Assembly: GCA_951812925.1 (NCBI GenBank)
Contig: OX638370.1
Location: forward strand, 104,236,897-104,300,896
Direction of reading: 5' to 3'
DNA from: Calliopum simillimum
Taxonomy: Eukaryota > Arthropoda > Insecta > Diptera > Lauxaniidae
Length of the DNA stretch: 64,000 nucleotides
In this document: in pieces, positions 33,197 to 46,471 of the stretch
Layout: the number at the start of each line of letters is the position of its first letter
Position numbering within the stretch: the first letter of the stretch is position 1
Made by a program: the position numbers and the translations under genes
Notes under the pieces: generated by a model
Databases searched by the model: none
Told to the model about the DNA's origin: nothing
Seen by the model: the letters and a program-made list of their open reading frames with translations, nothing else

Positions 33197-36100
33197 CCGA
33201 TTTCAACGCAAAAATATTCGATTCTGGATATTGAAATATACGATAGCAAAATCTCGATTCGATTTAGTTCGAATCGAAATCGAATTACATGATTGATAAG
33301 GGTACATAGTTTAAATATTAATACCCAGAGGGATAGATAAAATTTAGCTTTGGGTGTCGACAAGCTCTGAAAAAGTATGAAATAAAAGTTACTCCTACAT
33401 TTTATTCTGCAAAGTAATTGCAAATTTTGGGGAATGTGACGGAACCACTTTTTCGTTAGTAAAAGGTCCACCAATGTTCGATGCTCCAGCTGCCTCTTTT
33501 AATTCACTTGACTTCTTTTAAATGATGAATAATGATGTAGCAGAGCTTTGGTAAAAGGCCATAATACCTTTGCGAATATTTTTTCTGGTTATTACCACGC
33601 ATTTTAATAAACTTTTTAAAGTTCACTTCTAAGTAGTTTTAAAATATGTTAAGAAAACAAGAACTTTCGCTTAACAGGTTGCTGCACTCCAAACTTAAAA
33701 AAAGAAAACAGTAGTTACTTTCAAAAGCTTCCTCTTAATTTAGCTTAAGTTTTTAATGTTGCTACCACCAAAAAATATTCCCTTTCAACCAAACCTCATT
33801 CAACGCTAAGTGAGATATTTAACTTACTGCTATAACATAGAGACTGCAGATGTGACCCCCTTGAGCTAACAAAAGCAACTTTCAAAGGATTTCACTTTCT
33901 ACCGTAGTGGTGCTGTGGAAGGACACGGTAGCAAATACATTGAACACACACAACCTCTTCAGGTGCTGCACGCACGATTGCCGAAAAGTGAAGTTGAAAA
34001 AGCCGCAACCAAAATGTTGCTGCTTTCCTACTTGCAGACGGACAGGACACAGGCAAAAAAAAAAAAAAAAAAAAAAAAAGAAACATCATGGTAAAAGGTC
34101 ACGTTTAGACATTGACATATTTGTGGTAAACATCAACCAGGAGGCAACCAAAACGATTTAGAGTGGCTTGGCCTGACGCATAGTGATGTTGCTATTTGAT
34201 GTTTCTTTTTTTTTTTTTCTTATTGAACTGGTTTTCTCAAAGCCGAGTTCTCGTTAACGTATGCAAAAGTTTATTTGGGTTAAGAGGTTCCATTTAAGTT
34301 AATGCTTACGTGTTTCACTCTGTCTCTTTTCATCATTGTTATGTTTTGCCTTTCATTATTGATGAGGCAGACGACGACGATGAATCGGTTTAAGCATCTT
34401 GATATGAAGCCATTGAGGCTAACGAAATGATTATTTGGCTAAAGCCACTAACTGTATTTACTTAAACTCTTAAGGATTAAATGGGAATTGTGGTAATACG
34501 ATATCGACATGATATCTACTTTGGAGCGTGACGCTGCTGCCTCGTGCCAAAACACCCCAATGAGAAACAGTTTAATCGGATTATCAGATTACAGTTGAGC
34601 TGCTCGAAGCATGGCAATTGATATTAAATTTGACTTCTTTTGATCTCCAGAATCTAGCAGAAGATAAATGTTTAGTCGGGGACCAAATTTATAGTTTTCA
34701 CTATGTATAAAACTTCATATGTATACCTTTAGTAAGACTCCGCTTCAGCTATTGCTGCTACAATGATTGTAGAGGCGCTCTTAGCCCGCTGGGCATACAT
34801 ATGATGGCAATGGAAAGCTTCTAGCGATTACCGTAAATCACCTCTTTAGACCAAGAGTCGCTGTACAAGACCTTGAGTCACCTTTGAAGGCACACAGTCG
34901 CCTTTTATGAGCTGGAATCGTTGCTGTCGGTGTCGATGACACTTCGAAAAAAAGCGATGAATTGTATTTGCTTATACGTGAGCAATTAAGAATTTTCCAT
35001 AAATAAAGATAACCCAAAACACTTTACTTTTATTGAAATATAAACTTTATAAAATTAAAAAGGAAATTTAGAATTAAAAAGAGCTGCAGTTGCTTGCTGC
35101 GTGGTTAATTTTCAACGAGTGAAGTTTTTCCCAACATGAACTTTAGACTCGCTAAAACGTCAAGCTAAGAATTGTGCTGAGCAATTGTCAGCCATTTATG
35201 TTGTACACGAATGAGTGAGACGACAACACTCGCTAGTTCTAAAAAGCGGTATACATACTTATTTCAAGTTTTGATAGTTGATTGTAACAAGTAGTTAAAG
35301 ATCGTGCGGATGGGTAGTAGTTGCCGTTCATCGAGTAATTACAATTATGTTTGGGGATTTAGAGCTTACGCATTTCAATATACAATACATTTATCGGACG
35401 GTTCTCTTGATGGAACAGCTTCTGAAAGTCAAGTTGTAAAGAAAGTATAGGAATGGGCTTATATGAATATCTCCACTTTTAATGTTTTGCACAATGATCT
35501 AATCGACTTTACAGCAGAAAATCCAAGAATTGTGAAAAATGTGCGGAAAAGTCAAAGAAAATTGCAATAGATTGCAATCGATGGAGACGATTTACATTGG
35601 TTACGGCCTCTACAGTTAGGTAACTGGTGGAAGAAAAACTTATTTGATAACATTGTTCGGCAGTAGATGATATTTGTGATGATTGGAGTAAATCAATCAA
35701 TATGAACCATGTCTGCCAATTATTTCTTGTTGATTTTTAAAATGGCGGCTCTTCAAAAATGCAAAAAAGGAATTTGTTGTAGTTCTTATTTGATAACATC
35801 GTGTCTGGCACCTATTTCAAAAGATAGGGTAAGCTTCAAAAATTAGATAAATGCAAGCGACAGACACTTTTTCTTGCTGCTTTTTTGAGTTATTAATTTT
35901 TTACTCATTTTTTATGACATATAAAAATTATGTGATTTCATAGTCAAACAGATTACGTTTTTTGTAAAGATAACACCATAAGAAGTAACAAAACCCATGT
36001 CTGTCATTTCAATATTGCTGCAAAAAATAACTATGATATTAAAAAAATTTAAAAAATCACTAAATTAAAGCATATCATCGCGTCTGCTGTAAAGCGTCAT

Positions 36101-37899
36101 AGTTCTCTCGAATGCCATGAGCTTAGAAATATAAGAGACAGACGCTTTGCATGCTGATTTTTTAAAGACAGACGCTTTTGATGACATGGGCATAGGCCGG
36201 AATATACTCTGCTATGGAAATGCGCTATACTAGGTTCGAATAAGGATATCTTCAAAACTATAAGTTGTATGAAAAAAACCTTCTTAACCTTTTTTGGAGG
36301 AAATTTTTAGTGCTATTTAGCGTAATTGAGATATTTGCAAAAACTATATTTTGTGTCTTTTGACCTCGAATGTCTTGACGTGGGAACACGATAGTATGTA
36401 GGTACATGTAGTTTCCTACCAAGCCTTTAAAATGTTAAAATGAAGTTCTGTGCAAAATTTCTATTTTCTAACTTTAATAGGGACGAAGAAACCTCCATTT
36501 TGCTTTATTTGCAAGGAACATTTTTATGGTTTTTAACCAAAATCAAAGGCCTTAATGTCTGCCGTCTTGTTTTTATCACTTTAGAGACCCTACGGAACAA
36601 AATAGAATCAATAATAATGTCTATAAAACTACATAAGAATTATAGCCTTTTTTTTGTATTTTCTTAATTGTATAATATACAAAAACAGCGTTCTGGACGT
36701 CTGCCGTCTCGAAATTATTTTTTGTTAGGAATAACTTCAATGCAATAAAGCAATGGCAGACATGACGTTGTGATATATGGTAGTATTTTTTTTTACAATT
36801 TCAAACTTCGATTAAAAAAAAAATTTGCGTGATATCAGGTAACCTTTTCTTAATCACAAGGATGGGAACAACATAGCATTTATGTATGAATGACGATTTA
36901 ATCACATAACGAAAATATCATTGAATTTCATACATTGCGCTTAAAAATAATAAATTTTTCGCAACACTTTCTCACTGGGGTATTGTTTCATATACAATTA
37001 ATTAAGGCATTTGCTTAAAGATTAAACCTTCTGCACTTTACTTACAAACAAAATCAGATATGATGGCATGAAAGATAGAGCAAAAAACGGATGCTCTTCT
37101 TTCGTTCCTTCTACCATTTTTTTCCACTCAATCCACAATCTTTGTTTTCATTCATTTGGCAGCTGCCTGCTTTCTCTCATAAGCTTCATAGATACATTTG
37201 TATCCACTTAAATTATATAAATTACCGTAATTTCCACTTTATTGCGCACAAACAAGCGCCAACACACACATACACACACATGCGTGCACGAGCACTCGAA
37301 AAATCATGCACGCACACATACAGAAGACACTCATAGAGCAAAAAATACCTAATCCCTTACAACTACTACTCGTAAGCGCATAGAAAACACCAAACCCCCA
37401 ACATTCGACAAGTTTTGTGTCACGCCGCATCACTCACGTCTGTATGTGACAAACTCTCGTTGCAAATGCAGTCACTGCAACGCAACGCTGAAGTCTCCTC
37501 TGTCTCAGCAGCACCATCAACAAACCTCCCCTCCACCCATTGTTGCCCGCTGTCAGAATGCACTGTAAATAATGATGCTTGTGCTCTACTACGAGTATCT
37601 ATGAAAGGTTACAAAAAATTATATAAAAAAAAATCTACCAATTTTTCATCATTCACGATATTTTTGCGTATTTTTTTCGACATTAATGATGTTCATCTAA
37701 AATGTGCTACTTTTTTCGCAGTCCAATATCATTTACTACTGTTGATATGTGAACAATTAAGTTGATGGCGGAACGAATGTGGTATCTGGTACAATAGAAA
37801 ATGGAATTACACAAAAAAATGCCCATCATTTAAAACAAAGCCCTTTACAGTCTGTCAAATACAACACGACTTAAATGCCCTAAAGGTTTAAAAAAAAAA
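33197..37899. other. Long stretch with no recognised gene
   Basis: Holds a 26-base A-run near 34054-34079, scattered GACAGACGCTTT-like words at 35870-36180, and CACACA/CGCACACA microsatellites at 37260-37320. Open frames are short and lack domains or credible splice context. Confidence 0.45.
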
Positions 37900-38830
37900 T
37901 TTTCTATTCAAGATGTTGTTACTTTCACTAGAGTCATTGACTCCAGACATCTCTTTTTTTGAAAGGTGTTTTTCATCTCTTCACCACTCACGTCTGAATT
38001 AGTTTTTTTAAACTTTCCATTGTCAAAATCCATTGATTAATTTTTCCAAGAAAAAAATTTTTTTTTTCTTAAATTTTTTTTTTTCTTAAAATTTTTTTTT
38101 ACGGTTATCATTTAAAAAACGAACGTTTTTCATCCACCTTTCAAAAGATTTCAGTAAAAAAATTTTAAGAAAAAAAAAATTTTCCAAAAATTAATTTTAG
38201 AGATTTTTCAAAACATGCCCGTCATTTCAAGCCAATATTCTTATGATTTGTATGGGAAATATTGGTTTTTTTGTATACTTTTTATTTTCTAAGCAATGGA
38301 AGTTACATAATTCTACTTTGATTTTTTTTTCTTGGCCACCTAGTGGGTGTAAATCAAAGCACAAAACAAAGTTAAAAAATTGTCACGTGACTTTTTAGAA
38401 AAAAAAAAGTTCCCGTGGCTCCCACAACCATTTAGCGCAAAACAAGTCTTCTACAAAACGTTTGCTTTTCATCCACCTTGCTGTAAAAAAAAAAAATTCA
38501 AAAAACAAAATATTATTTGGAGAAAATCAATTTTTGCAGATTTTTCAAAATATGGCCGCCATTTCGTAAAATTTCAAAATTTTCCAAATTTGAGAATGGA
38601 AATTGAAAAAACATTTAAAATGTTACAAGAATCCGGAAACAAAAATTAAAGAAATTTATTTTTGACAAAATGGGGGAACTTAAAATAAAAAAATTGCATC
38701 GATTTTTCATAAAAACACCACTTTGAAACTCAAAAGTTCCTCAAAACTAATAATGAGGAGTCTCCATACTGCAAATTTTCATAAAAATCTGAGAACCCAA
38801 CTGCAAATTTCGAAAAAAATGAGCTGGAAA
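37900..38830. repeat. AT-rich segment with an approximately 360-bp direct repeat
   Basis: Blocks of the type TTTTCATCCACCTT, TTTTAAG or TTTTTCAAAA, and ATGCCCGTCATTTC recur about 335-360 bp apart (near 38130/38470 and 38210/38550). No coding potential seen. Confidence 0.4.
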
Positions 38831-39159
38831 GCATCATTATAGAATGTCTCAATAGAACATGTCCGGCACTGATGTATGCTTTTTCGCGGAACTTCAAACG
38901 ACGACTCTAAAATCGTTAAAATTGTTTTCAACATACTCAAATCTAGTCTGAAAATGTTTTCAAATTCTTTGGGCTCTGTTTAGGAAGAATGATGTGACTT
39001 CAACCTCGATAGCAAGCCACAGAAGACATGGATACAATGAAAGAATATGTTGCCTACCCAAAAAGGCAGAACTTAGAAATTTTATAGAGTAATTTTCTAC
39101 TGCGGAGCGAGCAATTGTTTCAACTATTGGATGCCCGAGAAAGGCTCATTATATAACAT

Positions 39160-39443
39160 ATGATATTAAGTCTTGGTCTTGACAAAATTTTTAAAGATTG
39201 TTGAGCATTCTAAATTTCCAAACTGGATTTTTCCAAACTAGTGTGGTTTTTAAGATGCCAAATTTCAAATTCAGAGATGATTTTATGCTTGACACACCTA
39301 TTAACTATAAATTACAAAGACTTAAAAGCAGTCATGGCAATCTTGGTCTTGGTCTTGAAATCATATCAACGTCTTGGTCTTAGTCTCGAAAAATTACCAA
39401 CACCAAGACTCAAGACCAAAACTAATTTTGCTCGACACTAATA
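39160..39443. mobile_element. CCAAGAC hAT MITE, truncated copy
   Basis: The right end (AACTAATTTTGCTCGACACTA) matches the inverse of the 14814-15133 element's left end, and the interior has TCTTGGTCTTGG runs. The left terminal repeat is not intact and no 8-bp duplication was found. Confidence 0.6.
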
Positions 39444-39894
39444 GAAATTGTAAAGATGCTGTTTCGAAAGTTCTATCTCGCATTCCCTTTTTGAATGCCC
39501 TGTGCTGGCAAAGCAATAGTTTATGCGTTTGGTTCCCACTTCCTCAACTCTCTGAGGATATCGCTCAAAAGAGTCCCAGAGTTTACAAAAAATTTAGGTA
39601 TAAATTGTAAATGTACTCATGAGTCAGTTTTATAAGATGCTTATGGAATGGGTTATGTTGACGGCAGCCATCTTCTTCGCTTACCTAGTTTTGCCTTACC
39701 ATATACAATCAGTGGATGTGTCCTACGTTTTAAAATAAACATATCTTTAAAAAGTGTAGGGTATAATAAATTATTAAATATAGTGCAGATATGTATCAAC
39801 ACAATGTTTCTCTTCCTTACAATCTTTCTGAATCTCACCATAAATACCTGCTACACCAAATACACGTACATATGTAAATGAATATTCATACTTA

Positions 39895-40185
39895 AAGGTG
39901 TCCCATAATTTACGCAAGATTTAAGTTAAATAAAAAACACATTTTTTTCAAATTAATTTCTTTTTATTAATTGAAGCATAAAGCACATAAAATATGTTTA
40001 TCTATGGTATAGCATTTTGCTTAAAAATTTCTGAATTTCGTTGATGCAGCTTTTAATCTACTTTCTGAATGCAATTTTACTAACCGTAAACTGTCAGCTG
40101 TCAAACTGTTTGCTTCTGAATTTGGTTGGCAATACCACACAAACGAAGCCAAATTCAAATCTATCATGAATTATGGGACACCCTT
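39895..40185. mobile_element. TA-target MITE with AAGGTGTCCCATAATT ends
   Basis: A 291-bp element with inverted ends AAGGTGTCCCATAATT and AATTATGGGACACCCTT, flanked by TA duplications (39893-39894, 40186-40187). No protein. The pattern fits Tc1/mariner-derived MITEs. Confidence 0.82.
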
Positions 40186-41651
40186 TATATTAGCAGTTAC
40201 ATACACCGGTAATCTCACATAACATATAACGAAGTGTAAATGTTTTCGACATAACTTGGTGCAGGTATTTCTATTTGTTGTTACTTTTTATGTTGTCACT
40301 TTTTATGTTGTTGTTGCTGCTGCTGTATCTGTTTTTGTTTTTCTATTAGCATTTTCTTCTATTGTTGTTGGTTTTTTATTTATTTAGTTATTTTGTTCTA
40401 TTTGCAGACGTGTTATTTTGTGTTCTTCATTTGCGCCACATGTGGAAACAACAAAAAATCATGATATTGGAAAAAAAAAAATTTATACACATACATTCAC
40501 ACAAAAAAAAAACAGGACTCTAAAGGATTGACACATAAAAATCCCACAAAATGTGACCTCAGTTCCAGTTCCTCACACCGCAAACGGTCACCGATGGATG
40601 TATGGATGGATGGATGCATCGCAACGGCACATCAGGCCAGGTAATTTAGAAAGAAAAATTTAATAATCCATGAGAGAATTCAATAGAAATGTGTCCGTAT
40701 GTAGATATTAAAGTAACAAAGGAACACATTTTCTCCTCAAAAAAGAAACTTGTTTAAATTTTCTGAAAAGTATGCAACGAATTTATGCAAAATCATATTT
40801 GGTATAATGCAATGCATCTGAGGAAAGGAAAACAATCCATATGTAAAGCAGATTGAAAATTCAAACTTTGTGGTTGGAAAGCATCGCATTGTATTGAGAA
40901 TTTATTCTTGAAACCTCATTCAACTTTGCCGGCAGCGTTGACTGGTTGGCTGAAACAATGGGTTTTTTCTTCTTCTTCATATTATTCCTGCTCGTCCTGC
41001 TTCCTTAAGTTATTGGTGTAGGATATTTTGTGGTGGTATGGCGTTGTCGAATATGTTACCATGTAGCCATTCGAGTGAATCGATTTTTATACTTTTTCTT
41101 TTTTTTTTTTTTTGCTTTATATTCTGATCACATTGTGCCATGTGCCACGTCGAATTGGTTCGAATGTGGATATGGAATGTGAGTTTTGAGTTGTTGACGT
41201 GCTTATGAAAATATTTTAAAGTACGATTTTACACTTAAAAAGTAATTCCTTTAAATTGAAACATCGCTTTTGAAACTTAAAGTGTTTTTGTTACTTTTCC
41301 AAAATGATAACAAGCCTGTCTGTATGCAAATTGGGGATCCATTCTATGATCATCTAAGGTATTCCCCCTTTTGCTTATTATGAGGCATTGCCAAAATAGA
41401 TTTGTTTGTCTCGTAGTCATATTATTTAAAATGAAGAGGTAACTCCGTAAAGTATACTTTTCTATCTGTTTATTATCTGCACCTGTAGATTTAAATCAAC
41501 ATATCTCTTAAACTATTAAATGTACATTGATGAGATTTGGTATATGGGCATATCTGAAAATAATCTTCCTTATTTGACCCAGGCTTACAGAAAAAAATTC
41601 TTTCATATTCTACTACCTATACAGAACCAAATATGGTGGAATATATTTATA
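40186..41651. other. No recognised gene; simple repeats
   Basis: GTTGTTGCTGCTGCTG near 40310, (GGAT)n near 40595-40615, T-runs near 41100. No exon identified. Confidence 0.4.
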
Positions 41652-41991
41652 GACGTGTAAAATTAAATTCCGAATAGGTGAACAAGTAAATTTCGACATG
41701 AGGGGCTGTCAGGAGGTTGTTTTACCTGAAAATTTCGGGAAAATCGATATTTTCGATAAAAAATGGGAGATCGTTCATTACGGCCACATAACAGGTCTTA
41801 AAATTCTGAAAAAATTCAAGCGAATTTCTTGATGAAAAATAAATCGACGTTGTTCCTGATGTTTTTTATTTTAAGCCCCCTATGCTGAGTAAAAAACGAA
41901 AAACGGTTAATTTTCAAGTAAAGCGACCTTCTGATAGCTCTTTATGTCGAAATTTTCTTGTTCACCTATTGGAAATTTAATTTTACACGTC
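41652..41991. mobile_element. TA-target MITE with GACGTGTAAAATTAAATT ends
   Basis: A 340-bp element. Inverted repeats of about 50 bp run from GACGTGTAAAATTAAATT through AATAGGTGAACAAG to TTTCGACAT, with a few mismatches between the arms. TA lies on both sides (41650-41651, 41992-41993). A partial copy of the end (ACGTCTATGAATATATT) recurs near 42109, next to a small palindrome at 42044-42108. Confidence 0.8.
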
Positions 41992-42982
41992 TATGAATCA
42001 ATTTGTAAATTTGAACAATACCGTGAACTCTTTTCAATTAAGTTACAAATAAATGATTGATTTAAAATGTGTGAACTCAACTTAAGATGTTCATTTATTT
42101 GTAATTTAACGTCTATGAATATATTCAAAAACATTTGGTCATAGAATATGACAATAAATTATCTGGAAGCTGGGTCATATAGGGAAATATTATTTTTTTT
42201 GGATATGCTTGTATATGTAAAAAGTACCAAGACGAAAATTTATTCTTTATACATATCTATCAAAAATTGTTCACAGTGCATTAATCCATGCATGAAACAT
42301 AGAAAAAGGTTCTTTTGCTTTTGTTTCGAAAAAGGGAAAAATTTTAATTTTATATCGCATACTTTTGTTGCTTTTTGCTGCTGTTTTTTCACTCGCATAT
42401 TTCTGTTATGGCTTTGTGAAGGTTGACTCCAGTTGATTCGACAATAATTTTTACCTTTTTATGTCAAGTAGTTCCTTGGCTGGTTGGCATATGTTTGGCT
42501 TTGTTCTTGTGGTGATGAAGTTGAGGAGCTAAGTACTAGGGATGTCTTACCGGAATATCGGAAAACTACCATAAGTACATTCTTCAATAATCCAGGTTCC
42601 ATTGCTGGCAGTCTCAATTTTTAAGCGTTTGACTAAAAAGTGGTTTGACTAAAAATGTAGAAATTTCAATATGAGTATTTAACAATTTTTTTTAGAAAAT
42701 GTTTTCCCTCAAAATCAGCTCGAAATTCCTACGACAAAAGATATTGGCATCTTTTTCTATCGATTCGTCTAGTTTTAAAAATAAAGTAAGCCACAAAAAA
42801 ATGTTTGCTGGGATTTTCCGGGAAAGTTTAGGACTTTACAGAAAACGCTTTACGTGTGTCAAAAGATTTTGTCACCTATCCTTCCCGTGGGTTCGTTTGG
42901 CGGGAAAATTTTCAGATTACATACACGTAAACTCATTTTAAACAATATTTGTTATTAAAATTTTTTTGGGATACATTGTCAC

Positions 42983-44026
42983 AGCCGCACACTGGTTCAA
43001 AATCCCTAAAAGCTGGCCTAGAGTCAAAATCATTAATGTTTTGAGACGAAATTTTTTACCTAGGGGTTTTTGATGTCGCTGATTACGAATTTGATGTTAG
43101 ATTCTTAAAAAAGAAAATGGCGGATTCAAAATGGTGGACGAATTGCATAAATATTCAACCAAATCCAAGAAAAAAAATTTACTCGGGGGTTTTTGGGGTC
43201 ACTGATTACGAATCTGATGTTAAATTTTTTAAAAACAAAATCGCGGATTCGAAAAGGCAAAAAATAATCTGCACGAATTTTATATCTAATTTAAAAATTT
43301 ATTTCAAAACTTTAACTTTGATAGAGTTGTGTGCAACGGTAAATTAATCTACATAAAAATAGGTTTTAGATTCCGTTATCACGGAGTATCAGCTATATAA
43401 TAATATAAAAATTTTTCCATTTCAGGCGAGCAACACATATTGATACTTGGTAAGCAGTATGAGTTAAATATTCTTATGGGTGCTTCAGAAAAAATAGCGT
43501 CAAAGAAAAGGGGCAAAAAAAGGCACCTCAATTTTTTTATATGTGTTAGAATAAGTTTCAGTCTTCTTAAATGTAAAAAATCCTGGTGGTATGACGTGGT
43601 ATAAATTAGTTCCGGGCTTTTTTCATAACAAATGCATACTGATTTTGTGAAATAATTTGATTTTAAGTTAATCATAATTACCGCAAAAGTATAAATTATT
43701 GCAAGTTTTGAATATAGAGGTTCGATAGTATTTTTTTTACGAAGAGATTCCATATTCAAACATTAAATTCGGTTCAGTTTTACAGTAACCACATAATTTT
43801 TACAGTGAACACTTAATTTTTATTTTTAACCCACAGAATTTTGTGTCTGAGAAGCGTACTTTTGGAGGGATCCCAAGAGCATTGTAGGAATACCTGGATA
43901 TTTCTTACAAATTTTTTGAGGTCTATGAATATCTGTTAGACAATACGGTTCATAAAAAGTTAATTTAAAAAAACTTTTTTTTAGACTTTTGGCCAGCTTT
44001 TAAGGATTTTGAACCAGTGTGAGCCG
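42983..44026. mobile_element. TIR element with internal direct repeat
   Basis: Ends are inverted: CACACTGGTTCAAAATCC followed by AAAAGCTGGCC on the left, and GGCCAGCTTTTAAGGATTTTG then AACCAGTGTG on the right. Inside, a unit of about 120 bp is tandemly repeated near 43050-43270 (GATTACGAATYTGATGTTA and GCGGATTC). A 126-codon minus-strand open frame at 43379-43759 has no domain. It is probably a non-autonomous DNA element about 1.04 kb long. I could not define its target duplication. Confidence 0.6.
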
Positions 44027-44079
44027 GGTCGAAAGGGTTAAATTATTTTAATGGAAAATTAATGTTGGACATTTTTTAT

Positions 44080-44440
44080 TGGATGTTTTTATTTTTGGAT
44101 GTTTTTTTTTTTTTGATGGTTTTTTTTGTGATGTTTTTATTTTTGGATGTTTTTTTTTTTGATGGTTTTTTTTTAAATGTTTATATATTTGGATGCTTTA
44201 TATTTTGATGTTTTTTTTTTTGGATGTTTTTTTTTTGGATGTTTGTATATTTGGAGGTTTTAATTTTTGGATGTTTTTATTTTTGGATGGTTATTTGGAT
44301 GTTTTTGTTTTGGGTGCTTTTTTTGGATGTTTTTTTTAATGTTGTTTTTGGATGTTTTTATTTTTGGGTGTCTTTTTTTTTGGGTGCTTTTTTTAGTTTT
44401 TTTTTATGTTTTTGAACTTTTTTTATGTTTTTTTTTTGGA
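44080..44440 (+). repeat. GGATGTTTTT minisatellite
   Basis: Roughly 10-25-bp units of GGATGTTTTTATTTTT / GATGGTTTTTTT repeated over about 360 bp, immediately beyond the TIR element's right end. Phe/Val/Trp-rich frames here are repeat artefacts. Confidence 0.8.
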
Positions 44441-46149
44441 TTATTCGCATCCCTAGTAGCTACATATTCGTGCGAATGCGTTCATGTGAAAAGAGTTTGT
44501 CAAAAAAAAATTGCGCAAAAAATGAACCAAAAAATAAATATTGACGCACGATGGAAAGAAATAAAGGATTTACTTAGTTCTTGTTGTTGTTTATTTTGCA
44601 ATATAAATTATGTATTTTGCTTTGTTTTTGATTTCTATAATCGTTTTATCGCATTAGTCAGAGAGCGTAAAAGTAAAACTGCGAAATGTCAAATTCCCAA
44701 GATGAAATCTGAAGTGAATTTCCAACAATGTACGCAAAATAAACAGGTCGTCATCGAGCAGCGGCGCGTGTGTCGCCATCAAGTATGATAGCACTCATAT
44801 GCCATCAAGTACTAAAAATCGATTTCATTGCCATTTTTCTTGCCAGACTCCATCATCTTGCCTGGCTCATGTCATCGTCGTCTAACAAAGTCGCTTGTAT
44901 TTTATGTTCTCGGTACTTACAATGCTGCTGTTGCTGCTACTGCTGCTTTTGGGTCTTGTACGCTTGAAGCAACTCTTCTTGAATGTGCCTTCCTCTATTT
45001 CCTCTATCAATTACTTTGAGAAACATACTACCGTCAATCTATTTTGCTGCTACTTACTTTGCTGCTATTGGCAACAACAAAAGCTTGTGCAACAACAATA
45101 ACAACAGCAACAATACAATTCACATCAGCAATGAAGAAAAACTATTGGTATTGCAAATAAATCAAAGACCCTTTTTTTAAGCTGCTTACAGCTGCTGCTA
45201 CTGCTGTACTTACAATTCATCATAATTGTCATTATCAGCATCGTCATTATCATCTTCATCAGCATCATCATCATCATCATCGTCGTGATTGAAATTGGCA
45301 TCAGCGTATCGATTGAGCAGCATGGAACAGTTAGCAACAGCAGTAGTAGCATCAGCATCAGCCGTTTCTAAGGAGCACGAAAGCTAAACAAATCCAGCAC
45401 GAGTTTTGCGATTGTGCTGCTGTTGCTTCTCTAATGTTGTTATTTTTTGTTATTTCCGCTGCTGCATCTGCTGCTGCTGCTGTTGCATTGACAACAGCTG
45501 CTGCAGATGAGATTACCTGGATGTCGAGAGGTGAAATTTATTGAGATTTTATTGTTCTTTAAGCTGTTATTAAATGCATTTTACATCAAACAACTTTGAT
45601 ACTAAGGAGGCTCTTCTTTGCACAGTTTTGTGCTGAATTATATACTTTTGTACATCACAAAAATTGTACCAAATTGGTAGCATAGGTGGTCGTGTTTCAT
45701 ATCTGATTATACAACAGTTTTTTGGTATTAACGTGTGCTATCTACATGCTAACTTTCACTCCCTAAGCTACTTTAGTTAACGAGATACAGCGGCTTACAA
45801 ATTGCCAAAATTCAACACTCTATCTCGTCTTATTACAAGATATGGCGGTTTAAAGTCGATTTCATACAAACATGCCAAAATTCACGAATACCATAAAGCT
45901 ACGTTATATAGAAAGCTCTAAGTAAAACCATGGTGGATTTAGATAAAAAGGCGTAGTAACTCCTACAAAAAAAAAACCTTCAAAATGCCATACCGAACGG
46001 TTACTTGAGCTAATGCAACGAAATTGCACTCAACCACTAGAAAAAGTTTGTGCAAGCTCTGAAAAAATACTTGTGGGCATGACACCTTCCATTAGGTATG
46101 TTACAGTTCCGGTTCCGAAAAGTCGGAAGTTCCAATTAATTTTGACCTC
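44441..46149. other. No recognised gene; triplet microsatellites
   Basis: CTG/TTG and CAT/CAG triplet runs are dense at 44930-45500. They could sit in an intron or UTR. None of the open frames has a start, splice context or domain that supports a gene. Confidence 0.4.
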
Positions 46150-46471
46150 CGACTTGCTATGGTCTTGGTCTTGGTCTTGGTCTACAAAAATTACCAAGAC
46201 TGTTTTTCGGTCTGGGCCATTTAAAGTTAAGACGGTTGTTGCGCTACTTTCGAACACAAAATCATTTCTCAATAGGAAATATGGCATCTATGTAAAAACC
46301 CAACTGCTTTGAAAGAATAAGGTTCAAAAATATTGCATACACATTTAAGAAATTTTTTTATGACCAAGACCAAGACCAAGACCAAGACCAAGACCAAGAC
46401 CAAGACCAAGACCAAGACCAAGACCAAGACCAAGACCAAGACCAAGACCAAGACCAAGACCAAGCCCAAGA
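46150..46471 (+). repeat. (ACCAAG)n hexamer array and flanking CCAAGAC repeats
   Basis: An almost perfect GACCAA/ACCAAG hexamer array of about 18 units fills 46362-46471. Upstream, 46155-46205 has GCTATGGTCTTGGTCTTGG as in the hAT MITE at 14814-15133. So the array probably grew from such an element. Confidence 0.75.

Noticed and set aside
43379..43759. 126-codon minus-strand frame
   Set aside because: Lies within a non-autonomous TIR element and shows no transposase motif.
44224..44788. 173-codon Phe/Cys-rich frame
   Set aside because: Starts inside the GGATGTTTTT minisatellite; the remainder has no recognisable domain or splice context.
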